Positions 35,000 to 44,957 of a DNA stretch of 64,000 nucleotides are shown piece after piece (within the stretch, counting starts at the first letter, position 1; each line of letters opens with the position of its first letter). Position numbers and translations under genes: made by a program. The stretch is from Peribacillus cavernae (lineage in GTDB: Bacteria > Bacillota > Bacilli > Bacillales > DSM-1321): the NCBI RefSeq assembly GCF_003989135.1, contig NZ_RYZZ01000006.1, forward strand, positions 124,001-188,000, read 5' to 3'. The notes under the pieces are model-generated. The model made no database searches. It had not been told where the DNA came from and was given only the letters and a program-made list of their open reading frames with translations.

Positions 35000-36778
35000 A
35001 TGACCAAAGTTCAAAGTAAAAAAATTGATCCGATTACTGTTCAGGTTGTCTTAGGAGCTTTAGAGAATGTGGCGGTAGAAATGGGACACAAGCTTGCGAG
35101 AATGGCTTATTCAAGCATTATTAGGGAATCCGAGGATTTTGGTTGTGCGCTCGTTGACGTAAGGGGCCAGCAATTATGTGAATCCTCACATAGTACGCCT
35201 CTTCAATCCGGTCCGATTCCAGGATATATTAAAGGAATCCGGCAAATCATGGAGGAACGTAATGATACGTTTTATCCTGGTGATGTAATTATGCATAATT
35301 CCCCTTATCATGGCGCCTCCCATGGACCCGACGTCGGATTTTGTATTCCTGTTTTCTACCAGGATGAACTAATCGGATTTTCGTTTACAGCGGCCCACCA
35401 CTTAGATATCGGCGCATCGACGCCAGGGAGCTGCGGAATTGTCGATGCAGTAGACGCCTATGCGGAAGGACTGCAATTTAAGGCTATAAAAGTGTATGAA
35501 AAAGGTGTAAAGAACCGTTATGTCTGGGATATGCTTAGCGATAACATCCGGGCCCCTAAGATGGTCGTAGGCGATATGGAAGCCCAAATTGCCGCTGCAA
35601 AAATCGGTGCTCAAAGGTATCTAGAGATCATTGAGAAATTCGGGTTGGATACAGTTGAGGCGGCAAGTGAAGAATTAATGAATTACTCCGAAAAAATGAT
35701 GCGCGATGCCATTAAGAAACTGCCGGATGGTGAATACACAGCTGAAGGTTTTTTAGATGGTTATTTGGATAGCAGTGACCCTGCAAAAAAGGATTTACGA
35801 ATTAAGGTGACTGTGAAGGTCCATGGAAGTGAGATGACAGTTGACTTAACAGGGACATCACCTCAAGTGACAGACAGGCCGGTCAATATGCCGTTAATGG
35901 GGACCGTAGACATTGCCATTTATCTAACGTTACGCTCTATTCTATTAGACTCGACTATTTATGGGAGTTTCCCGCAAAACTCTGGGTTAATACGGCCGAT
36001 ACACATTGTCGCCCCAAAAGGCACCTTGTGTAATCCGATCTTCCCGGCACCAACAATCGCTCGTTTCAACTCAGGGAATATGGTCGCTGACACATTGATG
36101 AAAGCATTGGCACAAGTGGTTCCGCACCAGGTGAGTGCAGGTGTCGGAAACTTGCAAGTCGTGGCTTTCAGCGGGGAAAAGGACGAAAACTACTGGGTTT
36201 ATATGGACATCATGGAAGGCAGCTACGGCGGACGTTATGGCAAAGATGGAATGGATGCCGTTGATACATTGTACGCGAATACAAGAAATAATCCAATCGA
36301 GGATATTGAATCCCATTATCCTTTAAGGGTAAACCGCTATGAACTGAAGGATAATGAATGTGCACCCGGCAAGTGGCGCGGAGGAATTGGCTCAATCCGT
36401 GAAATCAGCTTCCTCGCTGACGGCAGTTTTTCCGTTGAAGCCGACGGCCATAAATTTGCCCCATGGGGTTTTGATGGCGGAAAAGCAGGATCTGTTGGAA
36501 GCCTATCGATTCGTGAAAAAGAATCAGATGAACCATTCAAACTCCCTTCCAAGCTGCCAAACAGAATCGCGAAAGCTGGAAGCAATATTGAATTAGCCGG
36601 CCCTGGCGGAGGCGGATATGGAAATCCATTTGAAAGGGATCCAGAAAAGGTAGTATCCGACTTCTTAGATGGGTTCATTTTAAAAGAAAAAGCTTTCGAG
36701 GATTATGGAGTTGTGATAACGGGCTCAGGGGAAGTAGATTACCAGAAAACAAACGAGATAAGAAACCGCCAGCGGTGA
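35000..36778 (+). CDS. hyuB: Hydantoinase/oxoprolinase subunit B (HyuB)
   Basis: A 592-residue partner of HyuA. Typical strings are DFGCALVDVRGQQLCESS near the N-terminus, GDVIMHNSPYHGASHGPDV, and the glycine-rich C-terminal ELAGPGGGGYGNPFERDP. In known enzymes the A and B subunits form one ATP-dependent hydrolase. The start lies three bases after hyuA and the stop overlaps the next gene (GTGA), so the three genes are tightly coupled. Confidence 0.9.
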   Translation: MTKVQSKKIDPITVQVVLGALENVAVEMGHKLARMAYSSIIRESEDFGCALVDVRGQQLCESSHSTPLQSGPIPGYIKGIRQIMEERNDTFYPGDVIMHNSPYHGASHGPDVGFCIPVFYQDELIGFSFTAAHHLDIGASTPGSCGIVDAVDAYAEGLQFKAIKVYEKGVKNRYVWDMLSDNIRAPKMVVGDMEAQIAAAKIGAQRYLEIIEKFGLDTVEAASEELMNYSEKMMRDAIKKLPDGEYTAEGFLDGYLDSSDPAKKDLRIKVTVKVHGSEMTVDLTGTSPQVTDRPVNMPLMGTVDIAIYLTLRSILLDSTIYGSFPQNSGLIRPIHIVAPKGTLCNPIFPAPTIARFNSGNMVADTLMKALAQVVPHQVSAGVGNLQVVAFSGEKDENYWVYMDIMEGSYGGRYGKDGMDAVDTLYANTRNNPIEDIESHYPLRVNRYELKDNECAPGKWRGGIGSIREISFLADGSFSVEADGHKFAPWGFDGGKAGSVGSLSIREKESDEPFKLPSKLPNRIAKAGSNIELAGPGGGGYGNPFERDPEKVVSDFLDGFILKEKAFEDYGVVITGSGEVDYQKTNEIRNRQR

Positions 36779-38037
36779 AAATGGATGCAGCGATGAAAAC
36801 AGTAGCAATCAGTGGACAGAGATTAAGCAGCCGCATCGAACAACTAGGGCAAATCGGAAGGACGAAAGATAACGGTGTCCAGCGCCTTGCCTTGACTGAA
36901 GAAGACAGAGAAGCAACTCTGTTAGTTTCAGAATGGATGAAAGAAGCAGGCCTTACTGTCTCCCATGACCATTTTGGAAATTTAATTGGCCGAAAAGAGG
37001 GGAAGAACCCCGCCCTGCCTCCCGTGATGATCGGTTCTCATATTGACTCAGTCCGCAATGGCGGTAAATTCGATGGGATTATCGGCGTGCTGGCAGGTAT
37101 CGAAGTCGCACATGTGATATCCGAGACTGATTTTTCCCATGAACATCCTCTTGAAGTGGTCGCTTTTTGTGAAGAGGAAGGATCCCGGTTTTATGATGGT
37201 TTATTCGGAAGCAGAGGCATGGTTGGGAAAGTACTGGAAGAAGATCTACAAAAAGTGGATGATAATCATATAACAAGGTATGAAGCTCTAAAAACGTTTG
37301 GTTTTGGGATTAATCCTGATCAAATAAAACAGTCAGTGAGGAAGATTGGAGACATTAAGCTTTATTTGGAGTTGCATATTGAACAGGGCCCTTTTTTGGA
37401 TATGAATCAGTATCCAGTAGGAATTGTAAGCGGGATTGCAGGGCCGTCCTGGTTTACAGTAAGGCTTGTGGGTGAAGCAGGCCATGCCGGCACTGTTCCC
37501 ATGAACTTCCGCAAAGACCCCATGATGGGAGCAGCAGAAGTTATTAAAGAAGTAGAAGATTTATGCATGGAAAACCCGGACGCTCCTACCGTTGGAACCG
37601 TTGGTAAAATAGCAGTTTTCCCAGGTGGAAACAATATCATTCCAGAATCAGTAGAGTTTACGCTTGATATCCGTGACATTGAGTTGGAAAGACGAAACAC
37701 TATTATTGAAAAAATAGAAAAAAAGATTCAACTAGTAAGTCGAGCAAGAGGCTTAGAATATAAGATTGAAAAAAATGTAGATGCAGCTCCGGTGAAGTGT
37801 TCTGAGGATCTGGTCAATACGCTAAAGGAAGCAAGTAAAGACTTGGTGATAGAGGCTCCGGTAATGGTTAGCGGAGCTGGCCATGATGCCATGTTTTTAG
37901 CGGAAATCGCAGAAATAGGCATGGTATTCGTCCGCTGCCGCAAGGGGATAAGCCACCAGCCAAAAGAATGGGCAGACATAAATGACATCGTCACCGGTAC
38001 AAAGGTCATTTATGAAGCTGTTCTAAAGCATATATAA
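36775..38037 (+). CDS. M20-family N-carbamoyl-amino-acid hydrolase / allantoate amidohydrolase-like
   Basis: A 420-residue metal hydrolase. The zinc-site residues of the AmaB/HyuC group are visible: His and Asp in GSHIDSVRNGGKFDG, Glu pair in AFCEEEGSRF, His in LYLELHIEQGP, and His in CRKGISHQPKEW near the C-terminus. Such enzymes remove the carbamoyl group from N-carbamoyl amino acids, or the ureido group from allantoate. As third gene of the HyuAB operon it should finish hydantoin breakdown to amino acid, CO2 and ammonia. The GTG start overlaps the hyuB stop; ATGs at 36781 and 36793 are alternatives. Confidence 0.88.
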   Translation: MKMDAAMKTVAISGQRLSSRIEQLGQIGRTKDNGVQRLALTEEDREATLLVSEWMKEAGLTVSHDHFGNLIGRKEGKNPALPPVMIGSHIDSVRNGGKFDGIIGVLAGIEVAHVISETDFSHEHPLEVVAFCEEEGSRFYDGLFGSRGMVGKVLEEDLQKVDDNHITRYEALKTFGFGINPDQIKQSVRKIGDIKLYLELHIEQGPFLDMNQYPVGIVSGIAGPSWFTVRLVGEAGHAGTVPMNFRKDPMMGAAEVIKEVEDLCMENPDAPTVGTVGKIAVFPGGNNIIPESVEFTLDIRDIELERRNTIIEKIEKKIQLVSRARGLEYKIEKNVDAAPVKCSEDLVNTLKEASKDLVIEAPVMVSGAGHDAMFLAEIAEIGMVFVRCRKGISHQPKEWADINDIVTGTKVIYEAVLKHI

Positions 38038-38042
38038 AAATG

Positions 38043-38080
38043 TATGGCGGCCAGATTCTCAGGCTGCCATATAATTTTAT
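38043..38080 (+). terminator. Terminator of hydantoinase operon
   Basis: TATGGCGGCC (38043-38052) pairs with GGCTGCCATA (38062-38071), with one G-U pair, then TAATTTTAT. The T-run is weak. Confidence 0.65.
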
Positions 38081-38299
38081 ATGTGTAAGTACTATTCTGA
38101 AAATTCTCCACTTCCGGAAGTGATCTTGAATGTACTAGCAATTAACAATAATCATCTTTTACAAGCAAATGGAAGATGATTAACCTAAGCTTAAGAAAAC
38201 AAGCAAACTAAAAACCTATAAATACCCTGAGAAAAAAGAATATATGGGTGTACTGGAAAGTTTCGGACAGAGTCAAAGCACTATTATTTAAATAGCAAA

Positions 38300-38337
38300 A
38301 AGAAAGGAGCCAGGCAAGGAAATCCTATTGCCTGGCT
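38300..38337 (-). terminator. Terminator of Bmr/NorA-like gene
   Basis: On the minus strand AGCCAGGCAA and TTGCCTGGCT form a perfect 10-bp stem followed by CCTTTCTTTTTG. It begins at the stop codon. The rest of the 38081-38299 gap holds only an imperfect hairpin (AATCATCTT and AAGATGATT). Confidence 0.85.
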
Positions 38338-39536
38338 TATATTTCATCCAATCGCATTTGTTCTTTACCTTTCCATGCTATTGTCATCACAAATCCGGCA
38401 GCAAGAATGATCGTGGCAAATAGGTAAGGCAAATTGATATTCCAATCGAACAGAATACCGGCCAGAGCGGGTCCAATAATGTTCCCGAGGCTTGTGTAAG
38501 TCGAGTTCATTCCTGCGACAAAACCTTGTTCTTCTCCTGCCAGTCTTGAAAGCAGCGTTGTCAGGGCTGGGCGCAGTAAGTCACTGGCCAAAAAAACAAT
38601 AAAAGTAACGGCCATGATCATCCAATAGCCGCTAACAAATACAGAGAGGGTGATAAAGACAGCTGCGAATAACAGTGTCCCCTGAATCAGTAATTTTTCG
38701 CCTAACCTCTCCACAAGCTTTCCAAAAAAGACTACCTGAGCAATCACCCCAAAAACAGCACCGACTGTAATAATGACAGAGATATCTTTAGGAGTAAAAC
38801 CAAACTTTTCATCCACAAACAGTCCGAACATAGTTTCATAAACTGACAATCCGAAAGCTAGAACAAAGACAATAATTAAGGGTATAAAATATATCGGCTG
38901 AAACGATTTTTTTAGTTCTCTCCAAAAACTTATCTTGGTATTATTTCTTTCAATTTCTTCTAACTGTTCTTTGGATAAAGGCTCTTTTAGGATTAATAAT
39001 GAGAAAATAGCAGCAACTAATGCGATGGCGGCAGCAAAAAAGAAGGGTGCCCGCACACCTAAACCCGCAATAAAACCGCCAATCCCAGGGCCAATGATAA
39101 AGCCGGCACTAATAGCGGCCGAAACATAACCCAATGCTTTTGGTCTTTCTTTCGCTGTTGTTATATCTGCTACAAAAGCGGTTACAGCAGGCATAATAAA
39201 CGCAGCACTGATTCCTCCTAATACACGTGAAACAAAAAGAACCCAGACCTGATTTCCAAGACCAAAAATAAGTTCGGAAAAAGAAAAAATGAACAGTCCG
39301 GAGACAATCATTTTCTTTCTCCCGATTTTATCTACCCAAACACCAGAAATTGGGGAAACAAGCAATTGAGCAAAGGCAAAGGCCGCAATCAGATAACCCA
39401 TTATTTCACCGGATAATTGCAGTTCCTTCATATAGGATGGCATGATCGGAACGACCAGACCGATTCCCAAAAACGCAATAAATAAATTACTCAATAATAA
39501 AAGTAACGACACTTTTTGTTTACTAAATAGACCCAT
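38337..39536 (-). CDS. Multidrug MFS exporter, Bmr/Blt/NorA family
   Basis: A 399-residue, 12-helix exporter. It is close to B. subtilis Bmr throughout: LLSNLFIAFLGIGLVVPIMP at the start, motif A GVWVDKIGRKKMI, antiporter motif C GYVSAAISAGFIIGPGIGG in helix 5, and the conserved GMNSTYTSLGNIIGPALAG. This group exports fluoroquinolones, cationic dyes and other hydrophobic compounds with H+. No MerR-type regulator (BmrR, BltR) is adjacent. The start follows GAGGTAAATGAA. Confidence 0.9.
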   Translation of the reverse strand: MGLFSKQKVSLLLLLSNLFIAFLGIGLVVPIMPSYMKELQLSGEIMGYLIAAFAFAQLLVSPISGVWVDKIGRKKMIVSGLFIFSFSELIFGLGNQVWVLFVSRVLGGISAAFIMPAVTAFVADITTAKERPKALGYVSAAISAGFIIGPGIGGFIAGLGVRAPFFFAAAIALVAAIFSLLILKEPLSKEQLEEIERNNTKISFWRELKKSFQPIYFIPLIIVFVLAFGLSVYETMFGLFVDEKFGFTPKDISVIITVGAVFGVIAQVVFFGKLVERLGEKLLIQGTLLFAAVFITLSVFVSGYWMIMAVTFIVFLASDLLRPALTTLLSRLAGEEQGFVAGMNSTYTSLGNIIGPALAGILFDWNINLPYLFATIILAAGFVMTIAWKGKEQMRLDEI

Positions 39537-39586
39537 TTCATTTACCTCATTCTATTCTTCTTCCTTTACAGGCAATTAATTCAAAA

Positions 39587-39627
39587 GAGGAGCCAGGCGC
39601 AGAAAACACCATGCCGGACTCCTCATA
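39587..39627 (-). terminator. Terminator of LLM oxidoreductase gene
   Basis: On the minus strand GAGGAGTCCGGC pairs with GCCTGGCTCCTC, followed by TTTTG, just behind the stop. Confidence 0.8.
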
Positions 39628-39638
39628 TTTAAAGTATT

Positions 39639-40685
39639 TTATTGATTAGAAGAAGCTGCTTTTATTTCTGTAATTTCTGAAATGATTTCATAAGATCGCA
39701 GGCGGTCAAAATGGTCGAAAATCTGGGCGTTAATAATCATCTCATCTGCCTGGGTTTCATCAAGAAATGCCTGTAACTTCTCCTTAACTGTTTCTGGACC
39801 ACCAATTATGGAAGATCCAAGCTGTTGTTCAAGAGACGCTTTTTCGTAAGGTGTCCATATTTCGTCCATATTATCCACCGGCGGTTTGATTTGTCCCGGT
39901 GTATTGCGGATCATGTCCAAAAATTGCTGCTGCATGGAAGTGGCAAGACGCTTGGCCTTTTCTTCACTGTCTGCTGCAATTACGTTTACACCCACCATTG
40001 CATAAGGTTTATCAAGCACCTTGGAAGGGCGGAAACTATTGCGATAAAGTCGTAAAGCTCCTAGGGTATTAGCAGGGGAGAAATGGCTGGCAAAAGAGAA
40101 TGGCAGACCAAGCTGCCCCGCTAATTGCGCACTGAAACCGCTGGAACCTAACAGCCAGATTGGAATGTTCAGCCCTTCACCGGGAACTGCCCTGACATGC
40201 CTGCTGTTTGAGCCCAATGACGGATTAAAGTAGGATTGCAGTTCATCTACCTGTTGTGGGAAATCCTCGCCATTGCTTTGTTGATCCCGGCGCAATGCAT
40301 AAGCCGTAAGCTGGTCGGTACCCGGCGCGCGGCCCAGTCCGAGGTCGATCCTTCCTGGAGAAAGCGACTCTAAAGTACCAAATTGCTCGGCAATGACAAG
40401 CGGTGAATGATTCGGTAGCATGATACCACCGGATCCTACCCGGATTTTTGATGTGCCTTGGGCCACATATCCGATTACGACAGAAGTAGCCGAACTGGCA
40501 ATTCCGGTCATATTATGGTGTTCGGCCAGCCAGTATCGGTTAAAGCCCCATTTTTCTACATGCTGGGCAAGATCCAGGGTATTTTTTAAAGATTCGGAAG
40601 CACTGCCGCCGACTACAATCGGCGAGAGGTCAAGCACAGAAAATTTGATATCACGTAACTGTTTTGCTGAATTTTCACTGGACAT
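39639..40685 (-). CDS. LLM-class flavin-dependent oxidoreductase
   Basis: A 348-residue luciferase-like monooxygenase. The family core is visible: [40 protein letters not shown] and the [14 protein letters not shown] flavin-site segment. It belongs to the common group that uses FMNH2 or F420-like cofactors on unknown substrates. It is monocistronic, with a modest ribosome binding site (AGAAGATGAAAG). Confidence 0.9.
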   Translation of the reverse strand: MSSENSAKQLRDIKFSVLDLSPIVVGGSASESLKNTLDLAQHVEKWGFNRYWLAEHHNMTGIASSATSVVIGYVAQGTSKIRVGSGGIMLPNHSPLVIAEQFGTLESLSPGRIDLGLGRAPGTDQLTAYALRRDQQSNGEDFPQQVDELQSYFNPSLGSNSRHVRAVPGEGLNIPIWLLGSSGFSAQLAGQLGLPFSFASHFSPANTLGALRLYRNSFRPSKVLDKPYAMVGVNVIAADSEEKAKRLATSMQQQFLDMIRNTPGQIKPPVDNMDEIWTPYEKASLEQQLGSSIIGGPETVKEKLQAFLDETQADEMIINAQIFDHFDRLRSYEIISEITEIKAASSNQ

Positions 40686-40826
40686 ACTTTCATCTTCTTT
40701 CTATGAGATTATCATCTAGACGTTAAAAGGAGTCTGCAATTTGTATGAGTTCAGAAAACACAATAGCAAATCACAACTACATTATATTTACTTGCTTTTT
40801 ATAAGCTGTCCAAATTATATCGGTTT

Positions 40827-40860
40827 AAAAAAGGATGAGCAAAGAAATTGCTCATCCTTC
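40827..40860 (-). terminator. Terminator of lactonase gene
   Basis: AAGGATGAGCAA and TTGCTCATCCTT form a perfect 12-bp stem. On the minus strand it is followed by TTTTTTAAACC. Confidence 0.88.
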
Positions 40861-40890
40861 ATGCATTTATTTTGCGGAAAATCCTCTAAA

Positions 40891-41943
40891 TTAAACATTT
40901 AAAAATTTCACGCACACGGGATACGGCACCGTTATATCAGCTTGAAGCAGGGTCAATTTCCCTGTAACTTCATTCCTGGAATAAAGGACAAGGTTATGGG
41001 ACTCCTGGTTTGAGGCCACAAGAAATTTCCCAGAAGGATCCAATACAAAGTCACGCGGCCAATTTCCTTCCGTGGAAATGCGTTCAACAAAAATCAGTTC
41101 ACCTGTTTCCTGGTTGATTGAAAAAAGCGCAATGCTGTCATGGCCCCGGTTTGCTGCATAAACAAACCGTCCGTCAGCAGAAATTTGGATCGCACTGCCC
41201 TGATTATTTTCCGTAAAGTCTTCTGGTATTGTAGAAATATACTGTTGCTCCGTAAAGCTGCCGTCTTCCGGATGATAAGCTAATACAATGATTTCATTGC
41301 TTAACTCTGTCATTAAATAGGCATATTTTCCATTAGGATGGAAGGTAAGGTGCCTGGGGCCGCTTCCCGGGTTAACGGCCAGTGATTGTACCTCGGTCAA
41401 TTGCCCGTTATCAAGGGTATATGTAATCAACTTGTCAGTTCCTAAATCCACGACCACAACGTATTTTTCATCAGGGGTAAAGCCTGAATAATGGGCATGT
41501 GCCTTTTCCTGTCTGTCTTTATTCGGGCCTGATCCTTCATGCTGAATGGCCGAAATGGCCGGGCTGATTGCACCATCCTCATCTTCAATCTGATAGGACT
41601 TAACCGTGCCATCATGGTAAGTTGCTGTCACAATATTGCTTTTTTTACTGTCGACGCTTATATGGCAAGGAGAGGGACCAGCTGACACTTGTGTATTTTT
41701 TAATGAAAGTTCGCCTGTCTCACCGTTGATCGCATAAGCGGCAGCACCTCCATAATCCCCCTGTTTTACAACTGCATATAAATGTATATTATCTTTGCTG
41801 ACGGTTACGTATGTAGGGTTTTCCAATTCGGCAGCGAGTTTTGCCGTACTGAGCTTTTGGCCATCCGTATCGAGAGTAAAGGTATAAATTCCTTTGCTAT
41901 CACCTTTAGTGTATGTTCCAACGTATCCAATGAATTTTGTCAT
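40891..41943 (-). CDS. Lactonase family protein (6-phosphogluconolactonase, YkgB-like)
   Basis: A 350-residue seven-bladed beta-propeller lactonase (PF10282). Typical strings are GYVGTYTKGDSKGIYTF, SAGPSPCHISVD, AHAHYSGFTPDEKYV, GSGPRHLTFHPNGKYAY and STEGNWPRDFVLDPSGKFL. Related proteins hydrolyse 6-phosphogluconolactone in the pentose phosphate pathway. The start follows TTGGAGGAGATGTC. It is monocistronic. Confidence 0.9.
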   Translation of the reverse strand: MTKFIGYVGTYTKGDSKGIYTFTLDTDGQKLSTAKLAAELENPTYVTVSKDNIHLYAVVKQGDYGGAAAYAINGETGELSLKNTQVSAGPSPCHISVDSKKSNIVTATYHDGTVKSYQIEDEDGAISPAISAIQHEGSGPNKDRQEKAHAHYSGFTPDEKYVVVVDLGTDKLITYTLDNGQLTEVQSLAVNPGSGPRHLTFHPNGKYAYLMTELSNEIIVLAYHPEDGSFTEQQYISTIPEDFTENNQGSAIQISADGRFVYAANRGHDSIALFSINQETGELIFVERISTEGNWPRDFVLDPSGKFLVASNQESHNLVLYSRNEVTGKLTLLQADITVPYPVCVKFLNV

Positions 41944-42128
41944 GACATCTCCTCCAAGATTAGATTTTTCATTTTATCATAAATCCATAATCATCAAGCA
42001 TTCCAGGCTCTTCAAGGTAAATTCAGCAAACTTCTTACTCAGTTAAACGAAATCCATGGGCAATGGCTCCAAACAGGGTGTTCATTAGGAGTTCATTAAG
42101 CCATTTTTAAAAAAATTATTTCTTTACC

Positions 42129-42755
42129 TTAGCTCTTTATACTTTTCACTTCTTCATCAATCAAAATATGCTGGAAGGTGGGAACATGGAACAAGCCATG
42201 GTCGGTTATTTTTAGTTCGGGAATAACCGGTAATGCTAAAAAAGACAGGGTGAGAAACGGGTTAAACTGCTGATTTACACCTATTTTCTTCAATGCCAAA
42301 TGTAAAGATGCTAATCCTGAATGGACGTTTTGATAACTGGATTCAGACATTAACCCGCCAGCGGCAATTCTAAAGCAGCGAGTATTTTTCCATGACTTAT
42401 GATAACGACACCTCCTTGTATCGCACTTATTACTTCAGCAGCTGCCAGCATATCAGCATCATTCGCACCGGCATTGATCAGATTGTGGGAATCGTGCGAC
42501 ACAGTTGTGGCAATTGCCCTGGATGTCAATCCAAGTCCTTTGACTATACCAAGTCCAATGTTATGCGTCATGTGATGTCGTTCGATCACGGCAAGCTTTA
42601 GTAAGTTCCTGTCGATGGATGTTTCGAATGCTCCATTTTTATCGATCTTTACCTCGTCAGTCAGGTGGCGTGTGACCAGACTGTTTGCATTGATTTCGAT
42701 AATATTCGCTTTTCTGTTATTGAGCGGAATCTGAAAATCAACTTCCGAAATAATC
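42129..42755 (-). pseudogene. Adenine deaminase C-terminal part, truncated and frameshifted
   Basis: Reading leftward from 42755, the frame gives strings of the adenine deaminase C-terminal half: SLVTRHLTDEVKI, IERHHMTHNIGLGIVKGLGL, TVSHDSHNLINAGAND and ILAALELPLAG. It then stops, and the next frame continues with LMSESSYQNVHSG to the natural end, including ITDHGLFHVPTFQ. So there is one frameshift near 42350. The N-terminal half with the metal-binding His residues is absent, with a stop just upstream. The gene is dead. Confidence 0.88.
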
Positions 42756-42890
42756 TAACAGTATAATTAATCCCATTAATATAAAATATTATCATGATAC
42801 ACTCCAATCATATTAAGTTGATTTAGAAAAATAAAACAAGGGAAAAGCGTTGTCAAAGAGCGGCCTCAAACGGAAGGCCGTTCCAAATGA

Positions 42891-43586
42891 TTACAGTGTA
42901 TGCACCATTTTCATCATCAATGGAATTAACGAGTTTCCCCAAAAAACGGTGATCCCCGCAGCAAATATCATTCCCAGTGTCGAGAAGGTCGCTTCTTGCT
43001 CGCCATATTCCCTCGCTTTGTTTGTGCCTACTCCGTGGGCGCCCATACCGAGTGCCAGGCCTCTGGCAATGGGAGATGTAATAGACATCCATTTGATTGC
43101 ATACGGTCCAATAATGCTGCCAAATATGCCAGTGCAAATGACAAACACAGTCGTTAATGCCGGAAGCCCGCCAATTTCTTTTGATACCTCTATCGCTATA
43201 GGAGTAGTGATTGATCTCGGCAAAATGCTGATTACAAGCTCAGGGTTTAACCGCATCGATAGTGACAAAGCAAAAGAAGAAAGAATAGCGACAAGTGTTC
43301 CGGTAGTAATGCTGATAATGATATTTCCAAGGTGTTTTTTCACGATATGGATGTGCTTATAAATTGGAATGGCAAAGGCTACAGTCGAAACCCCGAGCAT
43401 ATGGGAAATCCATTTTGTTGAAGCCAAATACTGATCGGCAGGAACATGAATCGCCGCAATTAACAAAATCAAAGCGAGCGGACTGATCAATAAAGGATGG
43501 AGAAAGGGTAGCGGCCACCTTTTATATATTTTTTTCGCAAGGCGGTAAAGCAAATAGGTGATGCCTATGAAAAAGATTGTTTTCAT
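42891..43586 (-). CDS. cidB: Antiholin-like protein CidB/LrgB
   Basis: A 231-residue membrane protein of the LrgB/CidB family. Conserved strings are LPRSITTPIAIEVSKEIGG, ICTGIFGSIIGP and RGLALGMGAHGVGTNKARE. It partners with the CidA/LrgA protein in control of murein hydrolase activity or export of small metabolites such as pyruvate, depending on species. The ATG overlaps the cidA stop (ATGA). Confidence 0.92.
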   Translation of the reverse strand: MKTIFFIGITYLLYRLAKKIYKRWPLPFLHPLLISPLALILLIAAIHVPADQYLASTKWISHMLGVSTVAFAIPIYKHIHIVKKHLGNIIISITTGTLVAILSSFALSLSMRLNPELVISILPRSITTPIAIEVSKEIGGLPALTTVFVICTGIFGSIIGPYAIKWMSITSPIARGLALGMGAHGVGTNKAREYGEQEATFSTLGMIFAAGITVFWGNSLIPLMMKMVHTL

Positions 43587-43951
43587 TCTGTTTCCCTATG
43601 TTTTCTGTTATACATTTTTTCAGCAGTAAATGCAGTTGCACCCATGACGATAAATGTGCTAACCCCGATTAATAGGACGGACTCTGCACCTTGTAAGCTG
43701 AAGATTTCATCATAATTCACAATCCCCACAGCGGAAGGAATGAAAAAAAGGAGTAATTCAGCCAGCAGCCAATTTCCTCCTTGTTCGATCCATTCAAGCT
43801 TGACGATTTTCAACAGTAACGCGATCAGGAGCAATAAAAGCCCAATCATTGAAGCTGGCACAGGAACAGGAATAAAGTTCTTAATAGCAGCACCTAAAAA
43901 TAAAAACAAATGGATAAATCCTATTTGTAAAATGATGATTCCCAATTTCAT
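43583..43951 (-). CDS. cidA: Holin-like protein CidA/LrgA
   Basis: A 122-residue protein with four helices, of the holin-like CidA/LrgA family (FLFLGAAIKNFIPVPVPASM is the family core). I chose the ATG at 43951, because the AGGAAGG site lies directly against the upstream ATG at 43960 and at a normal distance from 43951. It is in an operon with cidB and lies 120 bases behind a LysR-type gene. Confidence 0.92.
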   Translation of the reverse strand: MKLGIIILQIGFIHLFLFLGAAIKNFIPVPVPASMIGLLLLLIALLLKIVKLEWIEQGGNWLLAELLLFFIPSAVGIVNYDEIFSLQGAESVLLIGVSTFIVMGATAFTAEKMYNRKHRETE

Positions 43952-44062
43952 CGTTAACATCCTTCCTGGATAGAGGAAGGGTAAACTTGCTCCATTCCTA
44001 TATCTATAAGTAATGTTAAGGCGAAAACCACCATTCGTAAAATATATATTTATTATACCTTT

Positions 44063-44079
44063 TATAACTTTTAGTTATA
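44063..44079. promoter_or_regulatory. Candidate LysR-type operator upstream of cidA
   Basis: TATAACTTTTAGTTATA is a perfect 6-5-6 inverted repeat with the T-N11-A form preferred by LysR-type regulators. It spans the stop codon of the LysR gene, about 112 bases upstream of cidA. Confidence 0.5.
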
Positions 44080-44955
44080 ATGAAACGCTTTTTGCAGAAA
44101 CTCGATAAATGCCCGGCCGGCAAAAGAGATATAGCGCCCCTTTTTTGTAATAAGCGCTAAGTGCCAGGGAATAACCGGCCGTAACGTTAAGATATTCACA
44201 TTTTTGTCCTTCACACGCCTGCAGATCGATTCCGGCAAAATTGTAATCCCCAAATTGGCGGCGACCATCTCCGACATGAAATCCCATTGTGAGCTTTTAA
44301 AAATAATATTGGGAATAAAGCCTTCATCGATGCATTTATTGCGGATGATATCATAAAGGGCAAATTCTTCATTATAGAAAATAAACTCTTCATCCTTTAA
44401 TTCATTTAATTGGACTACTTCCTGCTTAGATAAACGATGTTGTTTAGGAACGACAAGTTTTAACTCCTCCCAAACAATCGGATAAGTCTGGAAGCTTCTT
44501 TCATCTACGGGGAGAACGACTACACCAAGTTCAAATTCTCCTTCTTCGACGCTTTTGACAATTCGCGCAGCCCCATATTCAGTAATGTTCATTTTGACGT
44601 TAGGGTACTCCAGGTGAAATGATGCTAACACTTTCGGAAAGAATAGGCTGCCAATAATAGGAGGGATACCGATATTGATTTGACCTCGCATGAGGCTCGT
44701 CATATCATTTAACGTAGATGTCATTTCATCAACGTGTGACAGTATCTTTTGGGCATATTCGAACACAATTTGGCCTGCATCTGTTATTTCACTGGTTTTA
44801 TTCGAGCGAAACAAAAGGGGCATCCCAAGTTCTTCCTCAAGACTTTTAATCATTTTGCTTAAGGCTGGCTGTGAAATATGAAGTTGTTCAGAAGCTTTTG
44901 TAATACTATTCTGCTTCACTGCTTCAAGAAAATATTTAAGCTGTCGTAATTCCAT
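44071..44955 (-). CDS. LysR-type regulator of cidAB (YwbI/CidR-like)
   Basis: A 294-residue LysR-family protein. The winged helix is at residues 1-60 (LKYFLEAVKQNSITKASEQL, SQPALSKMIKSLEEELG), followed by the effector domain. In B. subtilis and S. aureus the homolog (YwbI, CidR) activates cidA-type genes in carbohydrate overflow, in response to acetate or pyruvate. Here it lies directly upstream of cidAB on the same strand, and two bases after a HAD phosphatase gene, so it may be read from the HAD promoter. Confidence 0.9.
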   Translation of the reverse strand: MELRQLKYFLEAVKQNSITKASEQLHISQPALSKMIKSLEEELGMPLLFRSNKTSEITDAGQIVFEYAQKILSHVDEMTSTLNDMTSLMRGQINIGIPPIIGSLFFPKVLASFHLEYPNVKMNITEYGAARIVKSVEEGEFELGVVVLPVDERSFQTYPIVWEELKLVVPKQHRLSKQEVVQLNELKDEEFIFYNEEFALYDIIRNKCIDEGFIPNIIFKSSQWDFMSEMVAANLGITILPESICRRVKDKNVNILTLRPVIPWHLALITKKGRYISFAGRAFIEFLQKAFHYN

Positions 44956-44957
44956 AT

